Assembly: GCF_900111155.1 (NCBI RefSeq)
Contig: NZ_FOGG01000012.1
Span: forward strand, 62,001-126,000
Direction of reading: 5' to 3'
Length of the DNA stretch: 64,000 nt
Source of the DNA: Pedobacter rhizosphaerae
GTDB lineage: Bacteria > Bacteroidota > Bacteroidia > Sphingobacteriales > Sphingobacteriaceae
The translations under genes were made by a program, and so were the position numbers. The notes under the pieces are model-generated. The model made no database searches. It worked only from the letters and a program-made list of their open reading frames with translations, and was not told the origin of the DNA. Positions within the stretch are counted from its first letter, which is position 1. Every line of letters begins with the position of its first letter. Below, one piece after another: positions 33,285 to 41,749 of the stretch.

Positions 33285-33671
33285 ATGAGGAAAATTATTT
33301 TGTTTTTAATGCTTTCGTTTGCCGGGGTTTCGGCTCATGCACAGTCTTATCAGCCCATTACCAGCAAGAATAAAACCTATCTGGAAACGCTGAAAGGAGT
33401 GAGCTATACTTATAAAGAGGGGATTGTGACTTTAAAGAATAACGGGAAGTACGATCTCGGAACAGTGAGTATAATTGCTTCCTCTAGGGTTGACAGCACT
33501 TTGTTCGGGATTGCTTTGTTTGAGGAGCGACTTGAAAGAGGGAGCGAGGTTAAAACTGAAGTTTATTTTACTGCAGGCCGGGGAAGTGGGGTACATGAGG
33601 TTCCTTTGAAGCAGGTAGATCAGAAGAACCTGCTGCTGTCTTTTGATAAGGCAATTAGGGCGGTGAAATAG
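33285..33671 (+). CDS. Small secreted protein of unknown function
   Basis: The protein is 128 residues from the ATG at 33285, where a classic signal peptide begins (MRKIILFLMLSFAGVSAHAQ). The longer frame from 33216 would bury that signal. The mature part is beta-rich (KGVSYTYKEGIVTLKNNGKY) and ends in a charged helix. I do not recognise a family. It is probably a periplasmic or cell-surface protein transcribed alone. Confidence 0.7.
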   Translation: MRKIILFLMLSFAGVSAHAQSYQPITSKNKTYLETLKGVSYTYKEGIVTLKNNGKYDLGTVSIIASSRVDSTLFGIALFEERLERGSEVKTEVYFTAGRGSGVHEVPLKQVDQKNLLLSFDKAIRAVK

Positions 33672-33781
33672 GCGCAGCAGGGTAGGGCTGATAACATTAA
33701 TCGTTAGGATATTATAAGCATTGAGCGTCTTAAAACGACAAAATGAAAATGAATTTCTGAAACGATCTTAAACCACGATTA

Positions 33782-34156
33782 TTAAATAGCGATTCCGCTA
33801 CCACCGATTACCTCTATCTTATCCCCGGATTTTTTCCAAAACCTGATGTAGCGAAATTTAGCTTCGAAGGGCAGCTCATTAAACTTTCCATTCAATTTTA
33901 TTGTTAAGGTAATTACCGCCACATCATCGATAATATTTAGATTTTCAACTTCCGGCAGCAGTTCGTCAACCTTTAATGCGCCATTGCGATAAGTATCCAG
34001 ATCGTCCTCCTTTGTTATCGTTTGCCCGCTGGGAAGAATGAATAGCAGGTCATCATGAAGCAACTCAGCAAGCGCAGTAATGTTAGCATTTTTGATTGCC
34101 TTGTAAAGCTTATTTTCTTGTTCCAGGATGATCTTTTCAGTTAGTTTATTTTCCAT
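33782..34156 (-). CDS. DUF4440/NTF2-like protein
   Basis: The protein has 124 residues. It has the SnoaL-like/DUF4440 fold: helical N-terminus (ENKLYKAIKNANITALAELL), HDDLLFILPSGQTITKEDD, and a final sheet (VAVITLTIKLNGKFNELPFE). The family has many members of unknown reaction, some of them polyketide cyclase-like. No signal peptide is present. It is convergent with the small secreted-protein gene. Confidence 0.85.
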   Translation of the reverse strand: MENKLTEKIILEQENKLYKAIKNANITALAELLHDDLLFILPSGQTITKEDDLDTYRNGALKVDELLPEVENLNIIDDVAVITLTIKLNGKFNELPFEAKFRYIRFWKKSGDKIEVIGGSGIAI

Positions 34157-34808
34157 GATTAATGTGTTTAAACCTGATGAGGATTTCTATTACTGAACAA
34201 ATTTATATTTCAAACTGTTTAATTTGATTTTTAGGTTTAAGAAAAACGATTTTGTTACAAATAAATGAGTCGTAGAAAAAAAGAATCAACTATCTTGTAA
34301 TTTCTCTATTGGTTGGTGTCCCTACCTGACCAGATCAGTGAGTTAATCACATTTTTTATCCTCCTACACAGTCTTTGCCCGGCTCGCCGCCGCCGAAGAG
34401 CTCTTTCTTTTTGTTGGCAAAAAGAAACAAAAACCACTGGCTGAAAATTTTTCTTTTGAAGTCAGTGGTATGGCTTGGGTAGTGCTACCCGAAAAATTTG
34501 TTAGGCCAGGTTTAGGTAGAACGAAGATGTGGTGCTCTGGCCTTGTTGGGCGGAATTTCATATCGACATAAAGTGCCTCATTAATAAACGCTAATATCTT
34601 TTCTCTATTGGTTGGTGTCCCCACCGACCAAATCATTGAGCTAATCGAAATACCCCCAAAATAATGTCAATGATAGCTTGTCAAAATGCCCTAATAGTAC
34701 TTAATCAGGCACTTCAACAACTTGTCATGGTTTTACATCAGTACGCTCAAGAATCACAATGGATCTTAAAATCAAACCCCACTGATTTTATTTCTTACGT
34801 ATAGCTCT
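34157..34808. repeat. Repeat-rich spacer: two direct CTATTGGTTGGTGTCC copies bracketing a ~300-bp segment
   Basis: TCTCTATTGGTTGGTGTCC occurs at about 34303 and 34602, 300 bp apart in the same orientation. The segment between them carries CTTTTTGTTGGCAAAAAG, a short stem-loop word recurrent in Bacteroidota spacers, in a GC-rich surround. The same element family is seen at 22557-22980. An open frame on the minus strand (34364-34636) follows this repeat and does not look coding. Confidence 0.7.
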
Positions 34809-37800
34809 TTAAAGTTTAGCCTGAAGGGGAACGCTGAACCAGAATTCAGAGCCGTTACCAGGTACGCTTTCTACACCGATTTCGCCACCATGACGATGAA
34901 TGATCTGTGAAGAGATATATAGGCCTAGGCCAAGCCCCGATACAAAGCTCGAAGAATCTTCCACGCGAAAGAACCTTTCAAATATCAATTTGGCCTTGTC
35001 TGGTGGAATACCAATTCCCTCATCTTTAACCGATAATTTCAGCATTTTTCCATCAGATTTGGCTGTGATTTTAATTTCCTTATCCTGTGGTGAATATTTT
35101 ACCGCATTGGAAAGAAAGTTGGAAATCACCTGTTCAATTCTGTTCCGGTCGGCTGTTATAGCAATATCATCCACATCCCGCACCAGTGTTTGCTTCGTCA
35201 GGCTACCCTGAACGCCGTCTACAGCTTCATTTACTACTTCTTCTACTTTAAATGTAGAAGTGTTGAAAGTCATTTTTCCAGCCTGGATCTTGGTTACGTC
35301 AAGCAAATCATCTACCAGGGTGGTTAGTTTTCCCACCTGACGGTTAGCTTTGTCGATAAAGCGAAATATATCCCCAAATCTTTCTTCTCCGGCCATTTTC
35401 ATAGCAAACTGGAGATATCCTTTAATGCTGGTGATTGGTGTTTTCAGTTCGTGGCTGGCAATGCTCATAAATTCGTCCTTCTTGTTCATCAGTGCTTTGG
35501 TGGTGCGCTGGGCAACCATCAGGTCGGTAACCTCAAAACCAAAGAACGAAATTCCGTCAATTTTCCCATCGGCAGAAAATACAGGGTTAAGAATCAGGTC
35601 AAACCACCTGTCTTCCTGCTTGTTCGCAGTGCCCGTCTGCTTTTGCACGGGATAGGCGCTTGCAATAAATGTTTCACCAGTTTGAAGTACCTGTTGCTCA
35701 ATCTCAATTATTTCAGGGATATACAGTGGTGAATCGGTAGCCATTTTAGCCCCAATGTGTTCTACATCTCCATCAAAGGAAATAAAGGCATCATTAACAA
35801 ATTCATAGCGAAGTTCTGGCCCCCTGCGTATGCTAATCAGTGCCGGCGCTTTCTGAAAAATACGATAAAATTCTTCCTGTTGCCGTTTAACAAGTTGCTG
35901 AAGCTCATTTCTGCGCTTTTCATTATGTTTCTGCTTAGAAATATCGATCACGTAAGTTACGGCATCCCTGGGGTGTTCAGGATCAAGCACTGCTGCGCCT
36001 ACGAGTACATCAATAGCCTTTCCGCTTTTGCTGAGGTACTGTTTTTCGAAAGGAGGACAGAAACCCTCTGCCCTGAGCAGTTCTGCAGACATCTTGCTGA
36101 TCGGCATATATTCTTCCGGCGTAATGTCTTTCCAGTTGATATTGCCATTTTGAAAATCTGCCTGGGTGTAGCCCAGCATATCCAAAAAAATCCGGTTTGC
36201 TGTTTCTATTTTTCCTGATTGTACATCTGAAAAAAGCATACCTATTACATTCGAATCGAAGATCTTCCTGAATTTCCGTTCTGTAGAGTTCAGTTTGATT
36301 TCAGTATCGGTAAGTACAGAAATATCAAGTATAGAGCCCACCATCCGATAAGGAACGCCATTCTCATCCAGCAGAATGCTTCCCCTGTCGAGTATAGTTG
36401 CGTAACTTCCGTCTTTTCGTTTCAGGCGGTATTGTGAGGACCATTGTTCGGCACCCTGATTAATGGCATCGTAAACACTATCCACCACTCTCTTTTTATC
36501 ATCGGGATGGATTTTGTTAAAAAAGAAGGTAATGTTCTGACTCTCCGTATTGTTCTCATAACCAAACATGGTGCTGAAGTTGTCGTTCCGCCACATCGTA
36601 TTTTCAGAAAGATTCCAATCCCATACCGTATCATTGGTTGCCCTGGATACCAGATTAAAACGCGACTCGCTTTCAGAAAGTTTACGGGTTCTTTCCCTTA
36701 CCTTAACCTCCAAACCAGAGTTTAATTGTTTTAGGTTCTCCCTGGCCATCAGGAGTTCGTTGTAGTTTCGCTTAAGTTTCTGTTCAGAGATTTTCTTTTG
36801 AGTGATATCGGTTAAAGTAGCTGCAAAACCATCTGCCATTTTTACAGCAACAATCTCTATCCACATATTTTCACGCAATTGAAGTTCCGAATGAAAGGGC
36901 GTGCCTTTTTCGGTGACGTTGATATAACGATCAAGTGTAACCTGATTAAGCAATTGCTCGAGTTGCCCCGTTAGGTGTGCCTTCTGAAGATCTGAATGGT
37001 TTTTCTTGAGTAATTTTACGGCAGCATCATTAAAGGAAATGACCTCAAAATCAGTAATCAGGTGCTGTTTATTGCGTATTGCCCTGAACACCATTACCCC
37101 GTTTAAACTGGCATTAAATACCCCGGTAATGATATTGTTAAGTTCGGTAAGCTTTGATATATCCACGAAGGTAATAACCACGCCATCGGTCTTTCTGTCC
37201 TTACGTATATAAGGCATTATCCGCATCAAACTACTCTTACCATTTTTAAGGGTAACTTCTTTTTCTGTTACGTGGCCGGTAGAGAGAACCTGCTGTATGT
37301 CAGTATTGAGGTTTTCATTGACAATGTTGTTAGAAATCTGCTCTATAGACCGTCCAATATCGGCCTCAATCAGATTAACCATGGCAATTGCAGCGACATT
37401 GAATTTGCGGATATACATATCCGGATCGATGAAAATCTGGCCAATATCTGTACTGCGAAAATAATTATCCAGATCATCATTAAGATCAAGTAATTCCCTG
37501 ATCTTGACCTGGTGTTCTGTATTTAGGGTATGAAGTTCTTCGTTAAGCGACTGTAACTCCTCATTACTCGATTGGAGTTCCTCATTAGCCGAGAGCAGCT
37601 CTTCATTTGCAGATTGTAGCTCTTCGTTGGTTGTTTCCATTTCTTCCACAGCCATCTGCAGATTCGTCCTGGTTTCGTCAAGCTCGGCTTCCAGCTCGAA
37701 TATATAGTCTTGGTGGTTGATGAGACTATGATCTGTTTCAACACCTTCTTCTCTTATCTGCGCCTGTTCTGGCGGACACTCTTTAAACAGAATCAGGGTG

Positions 37801-39641
37801 AGCGAAGATCCGGAGGCAGCGCTGGGAGGTTGAACGGATACATCCAGGTAAATATCCTGGGTATCAAGCTTGAGATGCAGGTGTTTCAGATGAGCTACCT
37901 GTTGTTCTTTCCAGGCTTTTCTTAAGGCACTGTTTAAGATGACAGAAATCTCCCTACTCAGCATTTTTAAGATATTGAGCTCTATCTTTCCATCAGGAAG
38001 GGAAAGGTAGCGCCTGTATTCTCCGATAGCTTCCTGAATGATGTAAGATTTGTCAATATACACAGCCGCATATCCCATGTCTCGAACCATAAACTCAACA
38101 AAATTCTTTTCAATTGAGCTTAAATGGCTTTCAGGTACAGCCCCCCGTTTTTTCTCCCGGCCGGAAGTTGTGGCAGATGTGGTGTTGTAGGTATTGTAAT
38201 GGGCATAATTTACTGTACCAGTTTTTTTATAGATTTTCCATTTACCCGAAATTTCACTGAGCCCACTCTTCATGGCCGAGGCTGTTTCGCTTGATCCTAA
38301 AAAGAGAATTCCCCCATTAACAAGTGAAAAATGAAAAACGGAAAGAATTTTCTCCTGAAGCACATTATTCACATAAATGAGCATATTCCTACAGGTAACT
38401 GCATCATTTTTGATAAAAGGCGGTGATTTGGTAACATCGTGTTTCGCAAATACCACCTGTTTTCGAACTTTTGTAATCAAAGAAAAAAACTTACCATCCT
38501 GATGGAAGTATTTTTTGAATAGTTTGGAAGGAACTTCCTGTTTAATTGAAGCCGGATACTGGTTACGGGAAGCAATTTCAATGCTCTTCTCATCAATATC
38601 CGTAGCGAAAATTTTAATATCAATATCTTTTCCCGATCGCGAAATGCATTCATTCGCTATGATCGCCACTGTGTAGGCTTCCTGGCCTGTACTACAGGCA
38701 CAAACCCAGATTTTTAGGGTGTCGCCAGATTTCTTTTCTTCAACAATTTGATCCAGTTGCGCTGAGAAAACATCAAAGGCATCTATATCTCGAAAAAATT
38801 TGGTTACTCCAATTAAAAAATCCTGCCCCAAAATCCTAACTTCCTCATTGTTTTGCTTTAAAACGGTCACATATTCTTCCAGCGTTTTAATTTTGTTTTC
38901 GTTCATTCTTCTCCCAATGCGCCTGATGATGGTTGGGGTTTTATAAAGATGAAAGTTGTTTCCGCTCTGTTCGTGCACCAGCTTAAAAATGCTGTCTAGC
39001 AGCGTTTCATTTACCTTTCCGTTTTCAAGGATTTGTATAGGGGCTTCATTTACATAATTAAAGAGTTCGGCACTCATTTTGGATGGCGGTAACACAAAAT
39101 CGGCATTGCCAGATAAGATGGCGCTGTTAGGCATTCCATCGAATTTTGCTGTGTCGGGGTCTTGCACAATCACCATACCACCACGTTCTTTAATCGCCTG
39201 GATGCCTTTAGTTCCATCGGTTCCTGTACCCGAGAGGATAACCGCTATAGCCTTCTCTTTTTTATCGCGGGCCAGGGTGTAAAGGAAATGATCTATTGCA
39301 GTGTTTGGAGCCTTAATCAGTGATTTCTCGGCCAGCTTTAACCGTCCGTTGCTCACGGTCATGAGTTTATTGTTTGGAATTATATAAACGCAATCTTGCT
39401 GAATAGCCATATCGTGTGCAGCCTCAAATACTTTCATATGGGTATGCTTAGCCACTAACTCTACCAGCAGGCTTTTATAATCTGAAGAAAGGTGCTGTAT
39501 CACCACAAAGGAAAAACTGGCACTGCCCGGCATATGATCAAAAAACTCATGTATAGCTTCTAAGCCTCCGGCCGATGCACCGATGGCGACTATGTATTTA
39601 TCGTATCTTTTGGTCTTTTCTTCTCTTTTATTTTCGGGCAT
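34809..39641 (-). CDS. CheB-CheR-PAS histidine kinase hybrid
   Basis: This 1610-residue soluble signalling protein contains, in order: a CheB methylesterase domain without receiver (about 15-195; triad S23, H50, D142); CheR N- and C-terminal domains (about 205-465; SAM motif WVCACSTGQ at 312-320; CRNMLIYVN); and a PAS-like segment (about 505-560). A long coiled coil rich in EELQSANEEL repeats follows (about 650-730), then about four or five PAS domains (735-1375). The histidine kinase is last (phosphoacceptor H1397 in SIASHELKTPITS, N box NFLSNAVKYSP, GIGIPP, GLGLGLYIS). Such proteins link receptor-methylation enzymes to a kinase, but no chemoreceptor or CheA is in the window. It starts 15 bp after the phytochrome gene, so co-expression and possibly light input in trans are likely. 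Confidence 0.95.
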   Translation of the reverse strand: MPENKREEKTKRYDKYIVAIGASAGGLEAIHEFFDHMPGSASFSFVVIQHLSSDYKSLLVELVAKHTHMKVFEAAHDMAIQQDCVYIIPNNKLMTVSNGRLKLAEKSLIKAPNTAIDHFLYTLARDKKEKAIAVILSGTGTDGTKGIQAIKERGGMVIVQDPDTAKFDGMPNSAILSGNADFVLPPSKMSAELFNYVNEAPIQILENGKVNETLLDSIFKLVHEQSGNNFHLYKTPTIIRRIGRRMNENKIKTLEEYVTVLKQNNEEVRILGQDFLIGVTKFFRDIDAFDVFSAQLDQIVEEKKSGDTLKIWVCACSTGQEAYTVAIIANECISRSGKDIDIKIFATDIDEKSIEIASRNQYPASIKQEVPSKLFKKYFHQDGKFFSLITKVRKQVVFAKHDVTKSPPFIKNDAVTCRNMLIYVNNVLQEKILSVFHFSLVNGGILFLGSSETASAMKSGLSEISGKWKIYKKTGTVNYAHYNTYNTTSATTSGREKKRGAVPESHLSSIEKNFVEFMVRDMGYAAVYIDKSYIIQEAIGEYRRYLSLPDGKIELNILKMLSREISVILNSALRKAWKEQQVAHLKHLHLKLDTQDIYLDVSVQPPSAASGSSLTLILFKECPPEQAQIREEGVETDHSLINHQDYIFELEAELDETRTNLQMAVEEMETTNEELQSANEELLSANEELQSSNEELQSLNEELHTLNTEHQVKIRELLDLNDDLDNYFRSTDIGQIFIDPDMYIRKFNVAAIAMVNLIEADIGRSIEQISNNIVNENLNTDIQQVLSTGHVTEKEVTLKNGKSSLMRIMPYIRKDRKTDGVVITFVDISKLTELNNIITGVFNASLNGVMVFRAIRNKQHLITDFEVISFNDAAVKLLKKNHSDLQKAHLTGQLEQLLNQVTLDRYINVTEKGTPFHSELQLRENMWIEIVAVKMADGFAATLTDITQKKISEQKLKRNYNELLMARENLKQLNSGLEVKVRERTRKLSESESRFNLVSRATNDTVWDWNLSENTMWRNDNFSTMFGYENNTESQNITFFFNKIHPDDKKRVVDSVYDAINQGAEQWSSQYRLKRKDGSYATILDRGSILLDENGVPYRMVGSILDISVLTDTEIKLNSTERKFRKIFDSNVIGMLFSDVQSGKIETANRIFLDMLGYTQADFQNGNINWKDITPEEYMPISKMSAELLRAEGFCPPFEKQYLSKSGKAIDVLVGAAVLDPEHPRDAVTYVIDISKQKHNEKRRNELQQLVKRQQEEFYRIFQKAPALISIRRGPELRYEFVNDAFISFDGDVEHIGAKMATDSPLYIPEIIEIEQQVLQTGETFIASAYPVQKQTGTANKQEDRWFDLILNPVFSADGKIDGISFFGFEVTDLMVAQRTTKALMNKKDEFMSIASHELKTPITSIKGYLQFAMKMAGEERFGDIFRFIDKANRQVGKLTTLVDDLLDVTKIQAGKMTFNTSTFKVEEVVNEAVDGVQGSLTKQTLVRDVDDIAITADRNRIEQVISNFLSNAVKYSPQDKEIKITAKSDGKMLKLSVKDEGIGIPPDKAKLIFERFFRVEDSSSFVSGLGLGLYISSQIIHRHGGEIGVESVPGNGSEFWFSVPLQAKL

Positions 39642-39656
39642 ATTAAAGTATTGTGA

Positions 39657-41183
39657 TTAAAGAACAAGGGATGAGCTAAATTCCATCAGGAAGTTTTTAA
39701 GAGATTCTGCGGCCTCAATATCTGTTTCCGACCAGGCCTCAGACTGTCCGTAAACTGTTTGTAACCAAAGTTTAAATGAGGTTCTGGGATGGTATTGCGG
39801 ACTGTCTTGATCAAAGTTGACCGCCTGATTGGGATTTCCACCCCATTTAATGTCTTTCACCGCCTCAGGTCTGAAACAAAGCAGGTAATCTCCGTTTTTG
39901 CTGTTAATTGGTATGCTAAGAATCCCGCTTGCTGTTTGTTGAAATGATTTGGCTTCGTCATAAGAGCGGCTCAGCTCGTTACTGGAGAACACCTTACTAA
40001 ATCCCATTCCTGAAGCCCAAAGCAACAGGTTGTCTAGCTCTTCGCGTGGTGGTACTTTGCCTTTGAAATGAATTTTTCCGTTGAGACTGATGATCATGCC
40101 TGAGCATTTAAAGAGCGAGAGCAGACTCTGGTATCCTTCTTCCATAAGCCCAAGTACAATATCTGATCTTTGATAAACCGCCCGGGCAATTTCGCCTTGT
40201 AAAAGCAATATTTCATGCGAGCGTTTGAGCTGTTCCTGTTTCAGAACTGATGATATCCTGTGCGATATTTCCATACTGAGCCATTCAAAAATAGAACGAA
40301 GTTCAAAACTCGGATGCCTGGCTGCAACATGATGACAAGAGATAAGGCCCCAGAGCTTTCCATCTACCATTACCCTGATTGACATAGAAGCGCTTACATT
40401 CATATTGGCCATGTATTCGAGATGAACACCAGCAACACTCCTTAAATTACAATCTGATAGATCTGTAAAACCATTTGTAGCGGGATTGATTACCGGAAAA
40501 AGTCGCTGCGGCTTATAGTTGCGGTTAGAGATCAACCTGAATGGATTTCTAATGTAAAGTGCACGGGCCTGTTTAGGCACATCAGAGGCAGGAAAAGTCT
40601 GTCCGAGGTAGCTCTCCAGCGCACCTTCAATATCCTCCGCAATCACCGTTCCATTCCATTGTGTATCAAAGCGGTACATCCTGGCTCCATCAAACCCAGA
40701 CAAACGCCTGATTTCGGCAAGGCTGGTCTTACAAATTTCTTCCAGTTCTTCAATTCCTTCCAGTGTAGAGATAAATGATCTCACTTCCTGAAATACTTCT
40801 GAAAAGGTACGTGCTGAGGAGAGGTCAGCTTCCTCTATTTCCATGATGATGATTTCCCTGCTAATATGCAGTAGTATATTAAGCGATTTATTGAAGCCAT
40901 TGCCACTGATGGTGGAATTGAATGGCACCCTGGTGCGTCCCTGTCTGGTAGCCTCTTCCCGAAAACGCTCTTTATCTTCCTCGTTTAGAAAATCGACAAA
41001 GGATGTTCCTATCAGTGTTCTAATATCCATCCCGGTCAAATCAGCGATATTTTCACTGCCTTGTATAATGTTTAGGTCCGAACTGTTAAGTACCAGCAGA
41101 TACCCATAGTCTTGGATGGAATTGGTTTGATGGATGGCCAGATTGCCACAGAATTCCCGGTCAAAATTATTGTTTTCTGCCAT
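39657..41183 (-). CDS. Bacteriophytochrome photosensory module (PAS-GAF-PHY) without output domain
   Basis: The 508-residue protein has a PAS domain (about 10-115), GAF (about 135-315) and PHY (about 320-505). Bilin-attachment Cys12 fits the bacteriophytochrome pattern CxxxxIH (FCGNLAIHQTNSIQDYG). The GAF has FPASDVP (197-203), CNLRSVAGVHLEY with H254, and SCHH (282-285). The PHY tongue has WGGN (447-450) and PRTSF (466-470). All hallmarks for biliverdin binding and red/far-red photoconversion are present; the usual IQPHG is IQDYG. There is no kinase, GGDEF or other effector, so signal must pass to a partner. The next gene, 15 bp downstream, is the CheB-CheR-PAS kinase. No haem oxygenase is in the window. 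Confidence 0.94.
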   Translation of the reverse strand: MAENNNFDREFCGNLAIHQTNSIQDYGYLLVLNSSDLNIIQGSENIADLTGMDIRTLIGTSFVDFLNEEDKERFREEATRQGRTRVPFNSTISGNGFNKSLNILLHISREIIIMEIEEADLSSARTFSEVFQEVRSFISTLEGIEELEEICKTSLAEIRRLSGFDGARMYRFDTQWNGTVIAEDIEGALESYLGQTFPASDVPKQARALYIRNPFRLISNRNYKPQRLFPVINPATNGFTDLSDCNLRSVAGVHLEYMANMNVSASMSIRVMVDGKLWGLISCHHVAARHPSFELRSIFEWLSMEISHRISSVLKQEQLKRSHEILLLQGEIARAVYQRSDIVLGLMEEGYQSLLSLFKCSGMIISLNGKIHFKGKVPPREELDNLLLWASGMGFSKVFSSNELSRSYDEAKSFQQTASGILSIPINSKNGDYLLCFRPEAVKDIKWGGNPNQAVNFDQDSPQYHPRTSFKLWLQTVYGQSEAWSETDIEAAESLKNFLMEFSSSLVL

Positions 41184-41749
41184 TGATGTGTTACGGTTGT
41201 TTATGGATAGGTTTGCGGTAAACGTATCTAATCCTGCAAAATTAATGATCCAAAGGATTTATTGAGGAATGGAGAGGGAATTTTATATACCTCAGAAAAT
41301 ATTCATTTTCCTTTTCAGTATGCTGTGAGACCATGGAGGTTGATATTGGCTGGTGTTTCACAACTTTTAGTGATGTTATTTTTGTGGGGATCATAAGCAG
41401 GTCAAATCATTGTACTTCTCAACAAACGAGCAGTTGGAAATGTTTTGTACAATCAGGCCATAAAAAATCTCATTTTAGAGCTTTTCAGCGAGGATATGAT
41501 CTATTTTATCAGGCATGGTTACCCAGAAGCATTTCTAAAAAAATAGGGAGCTATTTTTGCTCGGTGCCATTCTTCGGGATTGAATGCCTTATCTGGTTTG
41601 GTTGGTTGTGTATGGGCTTTAAATGAACCTATTGAAAGTTATGTTAAAATAAATAAGCCCGGGCCATCTGCGTTTAGAATATGAGATTAGCCCGGGATTT
41701 GAAGGAATATTGTTTGCTAATTACAAGTTATGACGTCCTATTAGGCAAC
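41184..41749. other. Intergenic region between GH2 and phytochrome genes
   Basis: This 566-bp spacer separates two leftward genes and should hold the phytochrome promoter. Two overlapping frames lie on the + strand: one of 97 codons (41333-41626) with poor composition, and a short one ending at TAG 41544-41546 that reads NVLYNQAIKNLILELFSEDM and looks protein-like but has no start. It may be a gene remnant. Nothing else is recognised. Confidence 0.45.
41655..41700 (-). terminator. Possible terminator after the GH2 gene
   Basis: AAgCCCGGGC (41655-41664) pairs with GCCCGGGaTT (41690-41699) with one mismatch and a long loop. On the minus strand it leads into a T-rich stretch. It lies about 50 bp past the GH2 stop. 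Confidence 0.45.

Noticed and set aside
34364-34636. 90-codon minus-strand frame
   Set aside because: It reads through a repeated spacer element; the encoded residues follow the repeat.
41333-41626. 97-codon frame
   Set aside because: It is rich in Trp, Cys, Phe and Ser with no start context; a different frame in the same place looks more protein-like.
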